Source of the DNA: Comamonadaceae bacterium
GTDB taxonomy: Bacteria > Pseudomonadota > Gammaproteobacteria > Burkholderiales > Burkholderiaceae_C
Assembly: GCA_947375135.1 (NCBI GenBank)
Contig: CANCER010000002.1
Coordinates: 149,029 to 213,028 of the forward strand
Reading direction: 5' to 3'
DNA length: 64,000 bases
Shown here: positions 9,729-18,467 of the stretch, piece after piece
How positions within the stretch are numbered: the stretch's first letter is position 1
Layout of the letters: each line of letters starts with the position of its first letter
Notes under the pieces: generated by a model
What the model was told of the DNA's origin: nothing
The model's input: the letters and a program-made list of their open reading frames with translations, nothing else
The model's database searches: none
Position numbers and translations under genes: made by a program

Positions 9729-10142
9729 ATGACACCAGAGACGAACACCGGCCCCAAAGAACTCGTGGAAGAATTTCTGCGCACCATCATGATTCCCGAC
9801 CCGGCGGGCGCACGCGCCTTCACCGCACCGGAGCTGCGCATTCGCTTCACGGGGGGCCGCCCCATGCGCGACCCGTCTGAGACCAGTGCCTTCAACGCCG
9901 CCCGCTACAAATGGGTCAAGAAACGGTTTGAGCGCACCGACCTGGTCGCCGGCGCCACGGATGAGGAAGCCATCGTCTACAACATCGGCACGCTGTATGG
10001 CGAGTGGCTGGACGGCACGCCGTTTGAGGGCAACCGCTATGTAGACCGTTACGTGGTGCAGCACGGCAAGATTATCCAAATGGATGTGTGGAACGACAGC
10101 GCCGAATGGATGCTGGTGCGGGCCGGGCTGGCGGTACTTTGA
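9729..10142 (+). CDS. SnoaL/NTF2-like protein
   Basis: Start MTPETNTGPKELVEEF; NTF2-like pattern VVQHGKIIQMDVWND. Confidence 0.6.
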   Translation: MTPETNTGPKELVEEFLRTIMIPDPAGARAFTAPELRIRFTGGRPMRDPSETSAFNAARYKWVKKRFERTDLVAGATDEEAIVYNIGTLYGEWLDGTPFEGNRYVDRYVVQHGKIIQMDVWNDSAEWMLVRAGLAVL

Positions 10143-10144
10143 AG

Positions 10145-11047
10145 ATGCCTGTCTTCCCCCCCATCCCCGACAGCGGCCGCTTTGCCTACAGCGCCATCAC
10201 GCAGCGCCCCGACTTCCGCTGGCCGCAGGGCAAGCGCCTGGCGGTCTACATCGGGTTCAACCTGGAGCACTTCGCGTTTGGCGAGGGACTCGGTGCCGGC
10301 ATAGGCCCGGCCTCGCCGCAACCCGATGTGCTGAACTACAGCTGGCGCGAATATGGCAACCGGGTGGGCGCCTGGCGCTGCCTGGAGCTGTTTGACCAGC
10401 TCTGCCTGCCGACTGCAGCGCTCATCAATACCGCGCTCATAGACCATTGCCCGGAACTGCTGCAAGCCGTGATGGACCGCGGGGACGAGTTGGTGGGCCA
10501 CGGCCACAGCAACTCTTTTCGGCAGTCCGACTACACCGAGGAGCAGGAGCGCGCGTTGCTGGCCGGTTGCCGCGAACGCATCGGCCGACTGCAGGGCAAG
10601 CCTCCAGCGGGTTGGTTGTCCCCCTGGATCTCCGAGAGCCGCACCACCCCCGACCTGCTGGCAGAAGAGGCCTACAGCTACAACCTGAACTGGGCCCACG
10701 ACGACCAGCCCACGGCCATGCAAACGCGCAGCGGGAAAACGCTGTGGTCCCTACCCTACCCGCAGGAGCTCAACGACATCCCCATGGTCATGGGCCGGCA
10801 TCTGGACGGCTGCGCCTTTGCCGACCTGGTGATAGACAACTTCGACGAGATGCTGGCGCAAAGCCAACAGCAGAGCCTGGTAATGGGCATTGCCCTGCAC
10901 CCCTACATCGTCGGCCAGCCCTACCGCCTGCGCCACCTGCGCCGCGCGCTGCAGCACATTGCCGCCGCGCGGGACCGGGGCGACATCTGGGTGACCACAC
11001 CGGGCGCGATTTGCGACCATATGCAATCGCTTCGCGCACAGCCATGA
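10145..11047 (+). CDS. polysaccharide deacetylase family protein (PuuE/allantoinase-like)
   Basis: Body ELVGHGHSNSFRQSDYTEEQERALLAGCRERIGRLQGKPPAGWLSPWISES; start ATG at 10145 just after the upstream stop. Confidence 0.75.
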   Translation: MPVFPPIPDSGRFAYSAITQRPDFRWPQGKRLAVYIGFNLEHFAFGEGLGAGIGPASPQPDVLNYSWREYGNRVGAWRCLELFDQLCLPTAALINTALIDHCPELLQAVMDRGDELVGHGHSNSFRQSDYTEEQERALLAGCRERIGRLQGKPPAGWLSPWISESRTTPDLLAEEAYSYNLNWAHDDQPTAMQTRSGKTLWSLPYPQELNDIPMVMGRHLDGCAFADLVIDNFDEMLAQSQQQSLVMGIALHPYIVGQPYRLRHLRRALQHIAAARDRGDIWVTTPGAICDHMQSLRAQP

Positions 11048-12642
11048 CGCACGAAACCCCGGCCCGCTCTGCGCAGTCGGCCAAGGGCATGGTCACCAGC
11101 CCGCATGCGCTGGCCACGCAATGCGGTGTGAATGTGCTCGCCCAAGGTGGCAACGCGATCGAAGCGGCCATTGCCACGGCGGCGGCGCTGTGGGTTACCT
11201 ATCCGCATTTCTGCGGCTTGGGGGGCGATGCCTTTCTGTTGGTCAGTGATGCACAGGGCCAGGTGCAAACCCTTTCCGGCATCGGCCAGGCGGCAGCGGA
11301 CACCCGCGGCTACAGCGGCGCCATCCCGGTGCGCGGGCCGCGCTCCACCCTGACCAGTGCGGGAACGGTGGACGCCCTGGGCCAGGCCCTGGCCCTCAGC
11401 CGCACGGCGTGGCAGGGCAGCAAAAGCTGGGGGGAGTTGCTGGCACCCGCTGTTGCGCTGGCGCGCGACGGGTTTGAAATCACCGCGTCGGAGCGCTTCT
11501 GGCTGAACTTCCGCCTGGCAGACGCAGCCGCACTGCCGGGCGTCTACCCCGCGTTCTTGCATGCCAGCCAGGTGCCGCCGCCGGGTTTTGTGCGCCACCA
11601 GCCGGAGCTGGCCCGCACGCTGGAGACCTTGGCCGAACGCGGGCCGCGTGCTTTCTACGAGGGCCCGTTGGCGCAGCGCATAGCCGCCGGCCTGCGCGCC
11701 GCCGGGTCACCGCTGACGGCCCTGGATCTGGCGCAGACCCGCGCCCGCGTAGAGCAGCCCCTGCGCGTGGGGTACCGCGGTGGCGAACTGCTCGCACACC
11801 AGCCCCCCACGCAAGGCCTCACCACGCTGCAAATCATGGGCCTGCTGGAACGCTTCGACCTCAGCGCCATAGCCGAAGGCAGTGCCGACCACTACCACCT
11901 GCTGGTGGAGGCGGTGAAGCAGGCCTTTCTGGACCGCAACCGCTTTGTCGCCGACCCGGAATTCGGGATGGTGCCGGTTGAACACCTGCTGTCACCCGCC
12001 CATCTGGACGCGGGGGCCCGGGCCATCCGCAGGGGCACAGCCCTGCCCTGGCCGCACCCCTACCAGCAGGGCGACACGGTCTATGTGGGCGCGGCCGATG
12101 CGGCGGGCAACAGCGTCTCGTTGCTGGCCACGGTGTATTTCGACTGGGGCAGCGGCGTGCGGGTGGGCGACACCGGCATGCTCTGGCACAACCGGGGTGC
12201 GGCCTTCTCGCTGGACCCGGCGCACCCGAATGGGCTGGCAGCCGGCAAGCGCCCTTTCCACACCCTGAACCCTGGCATGTACCGCAAGGACGGCAAAGTG
12301 CAGCTGCTCTATGGCACGCAAGGGGCGGACGGCCAGCCGCAAACCCTGGCTGCGGTGCTGACACGGCTGATCGATTACCGCATGGAGCCCATGGAGGCTC
12401 TGTCGGCGCCGCGCTTCCTCTTGGGCAAAACCTTTTCAGACAGCACCGACTCGCTCAAGCTCGAAGAGGCTGTTGCACCGGACGCAGTGGCAGAGCTGCG
12501 CCGGCGCGGCCACACGATCAGCCTGATCGCAGCCCACAACCCGCTGATGGGCCACCCGGGCGCCATTGCCATCGACCCGGTGAGCGGGCACATGACCGGC
12601 GCACACGACCCGCGCAGCGACGGGTTGGCGATAGGGCTTTAA
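11044..12642 (+). CDS. gamma-glutamyltransferase family protein
   Basis: GMVTSPHALATQCGVNVLAQGGNAIEAAIATAA, GLGGDAF, and GDTVYVGAADAAGNSVS around the catalytic Thr; start ATG at 11044. Confidence 0.88.
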   Translation: MTHETPARSAQSAKGMVTSPHALATQCGVNVLAQGGNAIEAAIATAAALWVTYPHFCGLGGDAFLLVSDAQGQVQTLSGIGQAAADTRGYSGAIPVRGPRSTLTSAGTVDALGQALALSRTAWQGSKSWGELLAPAVALARDGFEITASERFWLNFRLADAAALPGVYPAFLHASQVPPPGFVRHQPELARTLETLAERGPRAFYEGPLAQRIAAGLRAAGSPLTALDLAQTRARVEQPLRVGYRGGELLAHQPPTQGLTTLQIMGLLERFDLSAIAEGSADHYHLLVEAVKQAFLDRNRFVADPEFGMVPVEHLLSPAHLDAGARAIRRGTALPWPHPYQQGDTVYVGAADAAGNSVSLLATVYFDWGSGVRVGDTGMLWHNRGAAFSLDPAHPNGLAAGKRPFHTLNPGMYRKDGKVQLLYGTQGADGQPQTLAAVLTRLIDYRMEPMEALSAPRFLLGKTFSDSTDSLKLEEAVAPDAVAELRRRGHTISLIAAHNPLMGHPGAIAIDPVSGHMTGAHDPRSDGLAIGL

Positions 12643-13703
12643 ACGGCGCCGGGTGCCACGCCATCCTGCTGCGTCCCGCGCGCCTGCAACGCGCGGTGCC
12701 GCGTGCGCGACTCATGCAGGGTCAGCAGCCCGCCGGCGACGCCGCAGGCTGCGACCATGCCCATGCCTACCAGGGCCCAGAAGTCGGGCACATGGTCAAA
12801 CACCAGCCAGCCGCCCAGGATGCCGAAACCGATCTGCAGGTACATATAGGGCATCAGCGTAGCGGCGGGCGCGCGCTCAAAGGCCAGGATAAAAAACAGG
12901 TTGCCACAGGCGGCAGCCACACCCATGAGCAACAGTCCCAGCCACAGGTTCACGTCATTCACCGGCTGCCACACCCAGAGCAGCGGAAGGCTGGAGAGAG
13001 CCAGGGCGGTGCTGCAGGTGTAGAACACCGTGGTGACCGCATCTTCTGTGCGGGCCATCTTGCTGGCCAGCAACTGGTAAGCCGCGTTGAACAGCACCAG
13101 CCCCAGGGGCAGCAGCATGGCCCAGCCGATGGCGTTGCTACCCGGGCGCACGATCACCAGAGTGCTGACCAGGCCGGCGGCAACCAGCACCAGCCGAAGG
13201 GGTGAGACGTGCTCGCCCAGAAAGCGCGTGGCCAGCAGGGTCACGACCAACGGCGTGGTCATGGCCAGCGCGGTGTACTCGCCCACCGGCAAATACTTCA
13301 GGCTCAAAAAAGCCAGCACCTGCACCACCAGCAGCAGACTGCCGCGCATGGCATGCAGGCCCGGGCGGGCCGTCTTGAGGCTGGACCCGCCACGGGCCAC
13401 CAGCACATAGCCACCCGTCACCAGCGCCTGCACCAGGAACAGCACCCACGAGGCCATCAGCATCGGTACGCTGGCGGTGACCACCTTGGTGGTGGTGTCC
13501 AGCACCACAAAGCAGGCCATGGCCACCACCAACAGCAGCAGACCGCCCCAAGCCGAGGGGGCGACGCGATGTTGCGCCCTCAAACGGGTACTACCGGTAG
13601 TTGCAGAGGGGCGATCTGCGCGTGGACGGGCAAAGAGGCTTGGGGTCCCCGGCTGGGGGGTGAAAGGGCAGCGAAGCGGCTCATCGACTGTGTCGAAGCG
13701 CAA
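12639..13703 (-). CDS. EamA/DMT family transporter
   Basis: About ten hydrophobic segments; two EamA-like halves. Confidence 0.8.
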   Translation of the reverse strand: MRFDTVDEPLRCPFTPQPGTPSLFARPRADRPSATTGSTRLRAQHRVAPSAWGGLLLLVVAMACFVVLDTTTKVVTASVPMLMASWVLFLVQALVTGGYVLVARGGSSLKTARPGLHAMRGSLLLVVQVLAFLSLKYLPVGEYTALAMTTPLVVTLLATRFLGEHVSPLRLVLVAAGLVSTLVIVRPGSNAIGWAMLLPLGLVLFNAAYQLLASKMARTEDAVTTVFYTCSTALALSSLPLLWVWQPVNDVNLWLGLLLMGVAAACGNLFFILAFERAPAATLMPYMYLQIGFGILGGWLVFDHVPDFWALVGMGMVAACGVAGGLLTLHESRTRHRALQARGTQQDGVAPGAV

Positions 13704-13801
13704 CCTGCAATGGGGATGGGGGCTTGCATGGTGCTATTTTGACATTTCATCCCCCACACCACCCCAAGCCGGGCTTAAAGGCGCACCCATGCCGAACACT
13801 G

Positions 13802-13817
13802 CTTGATGTACATCAAG
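13802..13817. promoter_or_regulatory. FNR/ANR-type operator CTTGATGTACATCAAG
   Basis: 16-bp perfect palindrome containing TTGAT-N4-ATCAA, about 100 bp upstream of the cytochrome c start. Confidence 0.75.
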
Positions 13818-13919
13818 TCAAGCCCAATAGACCTCTTGCCCAGGTTTTCACCCCCATCACATAATTTGTCCGTGGTCCGTCAACACGGGCTGATTTCACA
13901 TCCTACAGGCCTGCCCACG

Positions 13920-14270
13920 ATGAAATACCTTGCAAAAACCTTTTCACTTGCCGCCACCGTGATGGCGCTGGGGTGCGCGTCCACAGCGTACGCTGCGGTC
14001 GACGCCGACGCCGACGCGGCCCAGGCGCTGGCCAAGAAGAACGACTGCTTCAAATGCCATGCGGTGGAAAAGACCAAGAAGGGCCCGTCGCTGCAAAAGA
14101 TCGCTGCCAAGTACAAAGGCAAGGCGGATGGTGAGGAGAAAGTGATTCACAACATCACCAGTGGCAACAAGGTCAAGCTGTCCGATGGCACGGAAGAAGA
14201 CCACAAGGTCATCGATACCAAGGATGCCAAAGCGTTAAAAAACCTGGCGGCCTGGATCCTGGCGCAGTAG
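13920..14270 (+). CDS. class I c-type cytochrome (secreted, monoheme)
   Basis: Signal peptide MKYLAKTFSLAATVMALGCASTAYA, CFKCH heme motif. Confidence 0.88.
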   Translation: MKYLAKTFSLAATVMALGCASTAYAAVDADADAAQALAKKNDCFKCHAVEKTKKGPSLQKIAAKYKGKADGEEKVIHNITSGNKVKLSDGTEEDHKVIDTKDAKALKNLAAWILAQ

Positions 14271-14334
14271 GGTCTGGCACTTCCGGGTGGGCTCGCCAAG
14301 GCGGGCCTGGTTCTTCATACACATAACAAACACC

Positions 14335-16356
14335 ATGCAAATCCAACCTGCTTTGTTGCGCCCGCTCCTGTCCTGGGCGCTGGCGCTGTGTCTGCTGCCC
14401 CATGCGCAGGCGGTGACACCCACGGCCAAGGCACCCGCCGCGCTGGACAACGCGAGCTGTCTGGTTTGCCATGACGGTGCCAAGGGCAAACTCCAGCAGA
14501 AGGATGCACATGGCAAGTCGCAGGAGGTGCACAGCATCGCGCCCGAGGCCTTCGCCCGGGGCGTGCACGGAAAGATGGAATGCGTGGCCTGCCACACCGA
14601 CATCACGGACAACGCCCAAACCGGCAAGGCCCACCAGAAGAATACCGCCCAGCCCTTGAAAAAGGTGGACTGCGCCGGCTGCCACCAGGACCTCTGGGAG
14701 CAGGCCAAAAAAGACGGCAAGACCGCCGACAAGCCGCGCCTGGGTGTGGTGGCAGACAACATCGCCCTGTACAAGAAGTCGTTCCACGCCAAGCCCAATG
14801 CGGACGACGAGACCCAACCCAACGCCTCCTGCGACAACTGCCACGACACGCACAGCTTCAATGCGCCGCCCGCCAGTGTGGCCAAGGACTCGCCCGAGCG
14901 CGCCGCCTGGCGCCTGAGCATCTCCCAGCGCTGCGGTGAAAGCTGCCATACCGACCAGCTCGAGGCCTATGCCGAGTCGGTGCACGGCAAGGAATCCATC
15001 GAGAAGAAAAACGCCAAGGCCGCCACCTGTTCCGACTGCCACAGCGCGCATGCGGTGAGCAACACCTCGGGCGACCCCTTCAAGCTGGCCATTTCCAACC
15101 AGTGCGGCAGCTGCCACGAAGCCAATCTGGCCTCCTACAAAGCCACTTACCATGGCCAGATCAGCACCCTGGGCTACGCCTATACCGCCAAGTGCTACAA
15201 CTGCCACGGCAGCCACGACATCCTGCGCGTGGACGACCCCCAGTCCAAGGTGCATGTAGACAACCGCCTCAAGACCTGCAAAACCTGCCACAGCGGCAAA
15301 AAGGATCTGGCCGAAGCACCTGCCGGTTTTGTGTCGTTCCAGCCGCACGGCCACCATGGCGATTTCAAGAAGTACCCGCAAATCTGGATTGCGTTCCAGA
15401 TCATGGTGCAGTTGCTGGTGGGAACCTTCGGCTTCTTCTGGCTGCACACCCTGCTGTGGTTCTTCCGCGAGTACAAGGAACGCAAGCTGCGCATGCGCCA
15501 ACCGCATATCCGGGTACTGCCCCTGGCTGCCAATCTGGCAGGCAAACACATCCAGCGCTTCAGCCCGATCTGGCGCCTGGCCCACATCACCTTTGCCCTG
15601 AGCCTGATGATCCTCACGCTGACCGGCATGCCGCTGTTCTACCCCAGCGCACCCTGGGCCTCGCACCTCATGGGTGCCCTGGGTGGCCCGCACATTGCCG
15701 GTGCCATCCACCGTGTCAATGCCGTGGTGTTTGCGGCCGTGTTCTTCTGGCACCTGGCCTACATCGCCTACCGTGTGGCGATCGGCTGGAAGGACTTCAA
15801 GTTCTTCGGCCCGAACTCACTGATCCCCAACCTGAAGGACGGCAAGGACATGCTGGGCATGTTCAAGTGGTTCTTCGGCAAGGGCCCGCGTCCCCAGTTC
15901 GAGCGCTGGACCTACTGGGAAAAGTTTGACTACTGGGCTCCGTTCTGGGGTGTCACCATCATCGGTGTCAGCGGCTTGGTGATGTGGCTGCCCAATGTGT
16001 TCGGTGCCTTCCTGCCGGGCTGGGTGTTCAACGTAGCAGCCATCTTCCACGGCGAAGAAGCCTTCCTGGCGGTGGTGTTCCTGTTCACCGTGCACTTTTT
16101 CAACAACCACTTCCGTCCGGACAAGTTCCCGCTGGAAGTGGTGATGTTCACCGGCACCTTCTCGGTGGAAGAGTTCAAGCACGAGCATCCACTGGAATAC
16201 CAGCGTCTGGTGGACAGCGGTGAACTGCAGGGCCGCCTGGTGGATGCACCGTCACCGGCCAAGATGAAGGCGGCCAGGGTGCTGGGCTTTACGCTCATCA
16301 CCTTTGGTCTGGCCCTGCTCACCCTGGTTGGAATCGGGTTCTTCACAAGCCTGTGA
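14335..16356 (+). CDS. CbcL-like fusion: N-terminal multiheme cytochrome c + C-terminal membrane cytochrome b (FdnI/HydC-type)
   Basis: CLVCH, CVACH, CAGCH, CDNCH, CGESCH, CSDCH, CGSCH, CYNCH, CKTCH in one ORF, followed by a multi-TM di-heme cytochrome b-like domain. Confidence 0.85.
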   Translation: MQIQPALLRPLLSWALALCLLPHAQAVTPTAKAPAALDNASCLVCHDGAKGKLQQKDAHGKSQEVHSIAPEAFARGVHGKMECVACHTDITDNAQTGKAHQKNTAQPLKKVDCAGCHQDLWEQAKKDGKTADKPRLGVVADNIALYKKSFHAKPNADDETQPNASCDNCHDTHSFNAPPASVAKDSPERAAWRLSISQRCGESCHTDQLEAYAESVHGKESIEKKNAKAATCSDCHSAHAVSNTSGDPFKLAISNQCGSCHEANLASYKATYHGQISTLGYAYTAKCYNCHGSHDILRVDDPQSKVHVDNRLKTCKTCHSGKKDLAEAPAGFVSFQPHGHHGDFKKYPQIWIAFQIMVQLLVGTFGFFWLHTLLWFFREYKERKLRMRQPHIRVLPLAANLAGKHIQRFSPIWRLAHITFALSLMILTLTGMPLFYPSAPWASHLMGALGGPHIAGAIHRVNAVVFAAVFFWHLAYIAYRVAIGWKDFKFFGPNSLIPNLKDGKDMLGMFKWFFGKGPRPQFERWTYWEKFDYWAPFWGVTIIGVSGLVMWLPNVFGAFLPGWVFNVAAIFHGEEAFLAVVFLFTVHFFNNHFRPDKFPLEVVMFTGTFSVEEFKHEHPLEYQRLVDSGELQGRLVDAPSPAKMKAARVLGFTLITFGLALLTLVGIGFFTSL

Positions 16357-16439
16357 GACCATCAGTGCGTTCTGCTTTCTTTCAAAGTCACCCGGTCGGG
16401 GGCATGTGCTGCCCCCGGCACCCAAAATAAGGTCTGCGC

Positions 16440-17195
16440 GTGAGTCCAACCCCGTCCGTTGTCGTTCCCTCTGAAACCCAAGCCGGCGCCCTGCGCAGGG
16501 CAGCACCGGTCACCATTCCGCACTACCTGGAGAGCACCTACTGGTGGGCCTATCTGCATCCGCGTGCCGTGCACATCTTTGAGCGCCAGTGGCTGGTCAA
16601 TCTGATCCTGTGGGGCAACTTTGCCCGCCTGCGAAACGCCGCACTGGCTGAGATGGGTGCGGTCATCAAGGGCCGGGTGCTGCAGGTGGCCTGCGTCTAT
16701 GGCGATTTCACCGAGCACCTGGTGCGCCGCCTGGGCCCCCAGGGCAGCATTGACGTCATTGATGTAGCGCCCATCCAGATCAACAACCTGCACGCCAAGC
16801 TCAAGCTCGCCGGTGTTGACCACGGCCGCGTGAATGCCCTGCTGCAGGACTCCTCCGACCTGCACTACGCCGATGGCTGCTTTGAGGACGTGGTCGTGTT
16901 CTTTCTGCTGCACGAAATGCCCACCGACGTGCGCCGCAAAACCGTGGCCGAGGCCCTGCGCGTCACCAAACCGGGTGGCAAGCTGATTTTTGTGGACTAC
17001 CACAAGCCCCGCGCCTGGAGCCCGTTCCGCTACCTGATGGTGCCGGTGCTGACCACGCTGGAGCCCTTTGCCATGGACGTGTGGAACCACGAGATTTCCA
17101 GCTGGCTGCCCGAAGGCGCGCCCGTTGCCAAACTGGAAAAGAAGACCTACTTTGGCGGGCTGTACCAGAAGGTGGTGGTTACAAAGGCTGCGTAA
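16440..17195 (+). CDS. rquA: rhodoquinone biosynthesis methyltransferase RquA-like
   Basis: YLESTYWWAYLHPRAVHIFERQWLVNLILWGN...VLQVACVYGDFTEHL...IDVIDVAPIQINNLHAKL, matching the RquA pattern as I recall it rather than canonical UbiE/G; GTG start. Confidence 0.78.
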   Translation: MSPTPSVVVPSETQAGALRRAAPVTIPHYLESTYWWAYLHPRAVHIFERQWLVNLILWGNFARLRNAALAEMGAVIKGRVLQVACVYGDFTEHLVRRLGPQGSIDVIDVAPIQINNLHAKLKLAGVDHGRVNALLQDSSDLHYADGCFEDVVVFFLLHEMPTDVRRKTVAEALRVTKPGGKLIFVDYHKPRAWSPFRYLMVPVLTTLEPFAMDVWNHEISSWLPEGAPVAKLEKKTYFGGLYQKVVVTKAA

Positions 17196-17269
17196 TCGCG
17201 CATCGGATTTCAGCCTGATCCACTGCCTTGGCATCACTTTTAACCATGTAATTTCTGGATCATCATCCC

Positions 17270-17275
17270 TATAAT
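17270..17275 (+). promoter_or_regulatory. candidate -10 element TATAAT immediately upstream of the ATPase start
   Basis: Exact TATAAT 6 nt before the ATG at 17282; no strong -35 seen. Confidence 0.4.
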
Positions 17276-17281
17276 GCATGG

Positions 17282-18463
17282 ATGATTGAACGCAATTTAT
17301 TTCCTTGGGTGCAGGAAGCGCTGGCGGACTTTCCCGCCGTCGCCTTGCTCGGCCCGCGCCAGGCGGGCAAAACCACCCTGGCCCACCAAGTGGGCGAACA
17401 GCGGGGCAACAGCGTCTATCTGGATCTGGAAAGCCCCGCCGACCGGCAAAAGCTGACCGCCCCGGAAGCCTACCTGGCGCTGCACGAAAACCGTCTGGTC
17501 ATCCTCGATGAGGTACAGCAAATGCCAGCCCTGTTTCAGGTGCTGCGCGGCAGCATCGACAGAGGCCGGCGCAGCGGCCTGGCGACGGGGCGCTTCTTGC
17601 TGCTGGGATCGGCCTCGGGCGAGTTGCTGCGCCAACCCGGCGAGAGCCTGGCCGGACGCATCGCCTACCTGGAGCTAGCCCCGCTGCAGGTGCTGGAACT
17701 CGACGCTGCGCAGCAAAACCTGCTCTGGTTGCGCGGTGGTTTCCCAAACAGCTTTTTGGCCGGCAGCGACGCCAAGAGCATGGTGTGGCGACAGAACCTG
17801 ATCAGCACCTATCTGGAGCGGGACATCCCCAGCTACGGCGCGCGCATTCCCGCAGAAACGCTGCGCCGCCTGTGGACCATGCTGGCCCACCAGCAGGGCG
17901 GCTTGCTGGACGTATCGCAACTCGGTAAAAACCTGATGATCGATGCCAAGACCGTGCACCGCTATCTGGACATGCTGGTGGACCTGATGCTGTTGCGCCG
18001 CCTGCAGCCCTGGCACAGCAATGTCGGCAAGCGGCTGGTCAAGTCACCCAAGCTGTATGTGCGCGACAGCGGCCTGGTGCATGCGCTGCTGGGCATCAGC
18101 TCCCACGAGGCCCTGCTATCCCACCCGGTGCTGGGCAACAGCTGGGAGGGCTGGGTGGTGGAAACCTTGCTCAACGTCGCACCGCGCAACAGCGCCAGCG
18201 GCTTTTACCGCAGCAGCAATGGCGCAGAGATCGACCTGCTGCTGGACATGCCGGGCCAAGGCCTGTGGGCCATTGAAATCAAACGGGGCGCTTCGAGCAA
18301 ACCGCGCCGTGGTTTTTACGCCGCCTGCGAAGACCTGAAACCCGCCAAGCGCTGGATGGTGCATGGCGGCCGGGACAGCTACCCCTTGGGCGATGAGGTG
18401 CAGGCCATCGGGCTGCGCGCGCTGGCAGACGAACTGCAGCGCTTACGCAGCCAGGCGCCTTAA
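17282..18463 (+). CDS. AAA_14/DUF4143-type ATPase
   Basis: GPRQAGKTT Walker A, LVILDEVQ Walker B, C-terminal DUF4143-like nuclease-like fold sequence (NGAEIDLLLDMPGQGLWAIEIKRG). Confidence 0.85.
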   Translation: MIERNLFPWVQEALADFPAVALLGPRQAGKTTLAHQVGEQRGNSVYLDLESPADRQKLTAPEAYLALHENRLVILDEVQQMPALFQVLRGSIDRGRRSGLATGRFLLLGSASGELLRQPGESLAGRIAYLELAPLQVLELDAAQQNLLWLRGGFPNSFLAGSDAKSMVWRQNLISTYLERDIPSYGARIPAETLRRLWTMLAHQQGGLLDVSQLGKNLMIDAKTVHRYLDMLVDLMLLRRLQPWHSNVGKRLVKSPKLYVRDSGLVHALLGISSHEALLSHPVLGNSWEGWVVETLLNVAPRNSASGFYRSSNGAEIDLLLDMPGQGLWAIEIKRGASSKPRRGFYAACEDLKPAKRWMVHGGRDSYPLGDEVQAIGLRALADELQRLRSQAP

Positions 18464-18467
18464 ACCA

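Noticed and set aside
14209-15753. 514-aa minus-strand ORF opposite the multiheme cytochrome
   Set aside because: Antisense shadow of a high-GC gene; the plus strand has heme motifs and TM domains.
16395-16425. Hairpin cgggggcatgtgctgcccccg between the cytochrome fusion and rquA
   Set aside because: No T-run follows, so not called as a terminator; could be an mRNA-processing hairpin but evidence is thin.
17282-18463. AAA_14/DUF4143 ATPase as a phage-defence gene
   Set aside because: No toxin, nuclease or defence neighbour; the family is common and function is unknown.
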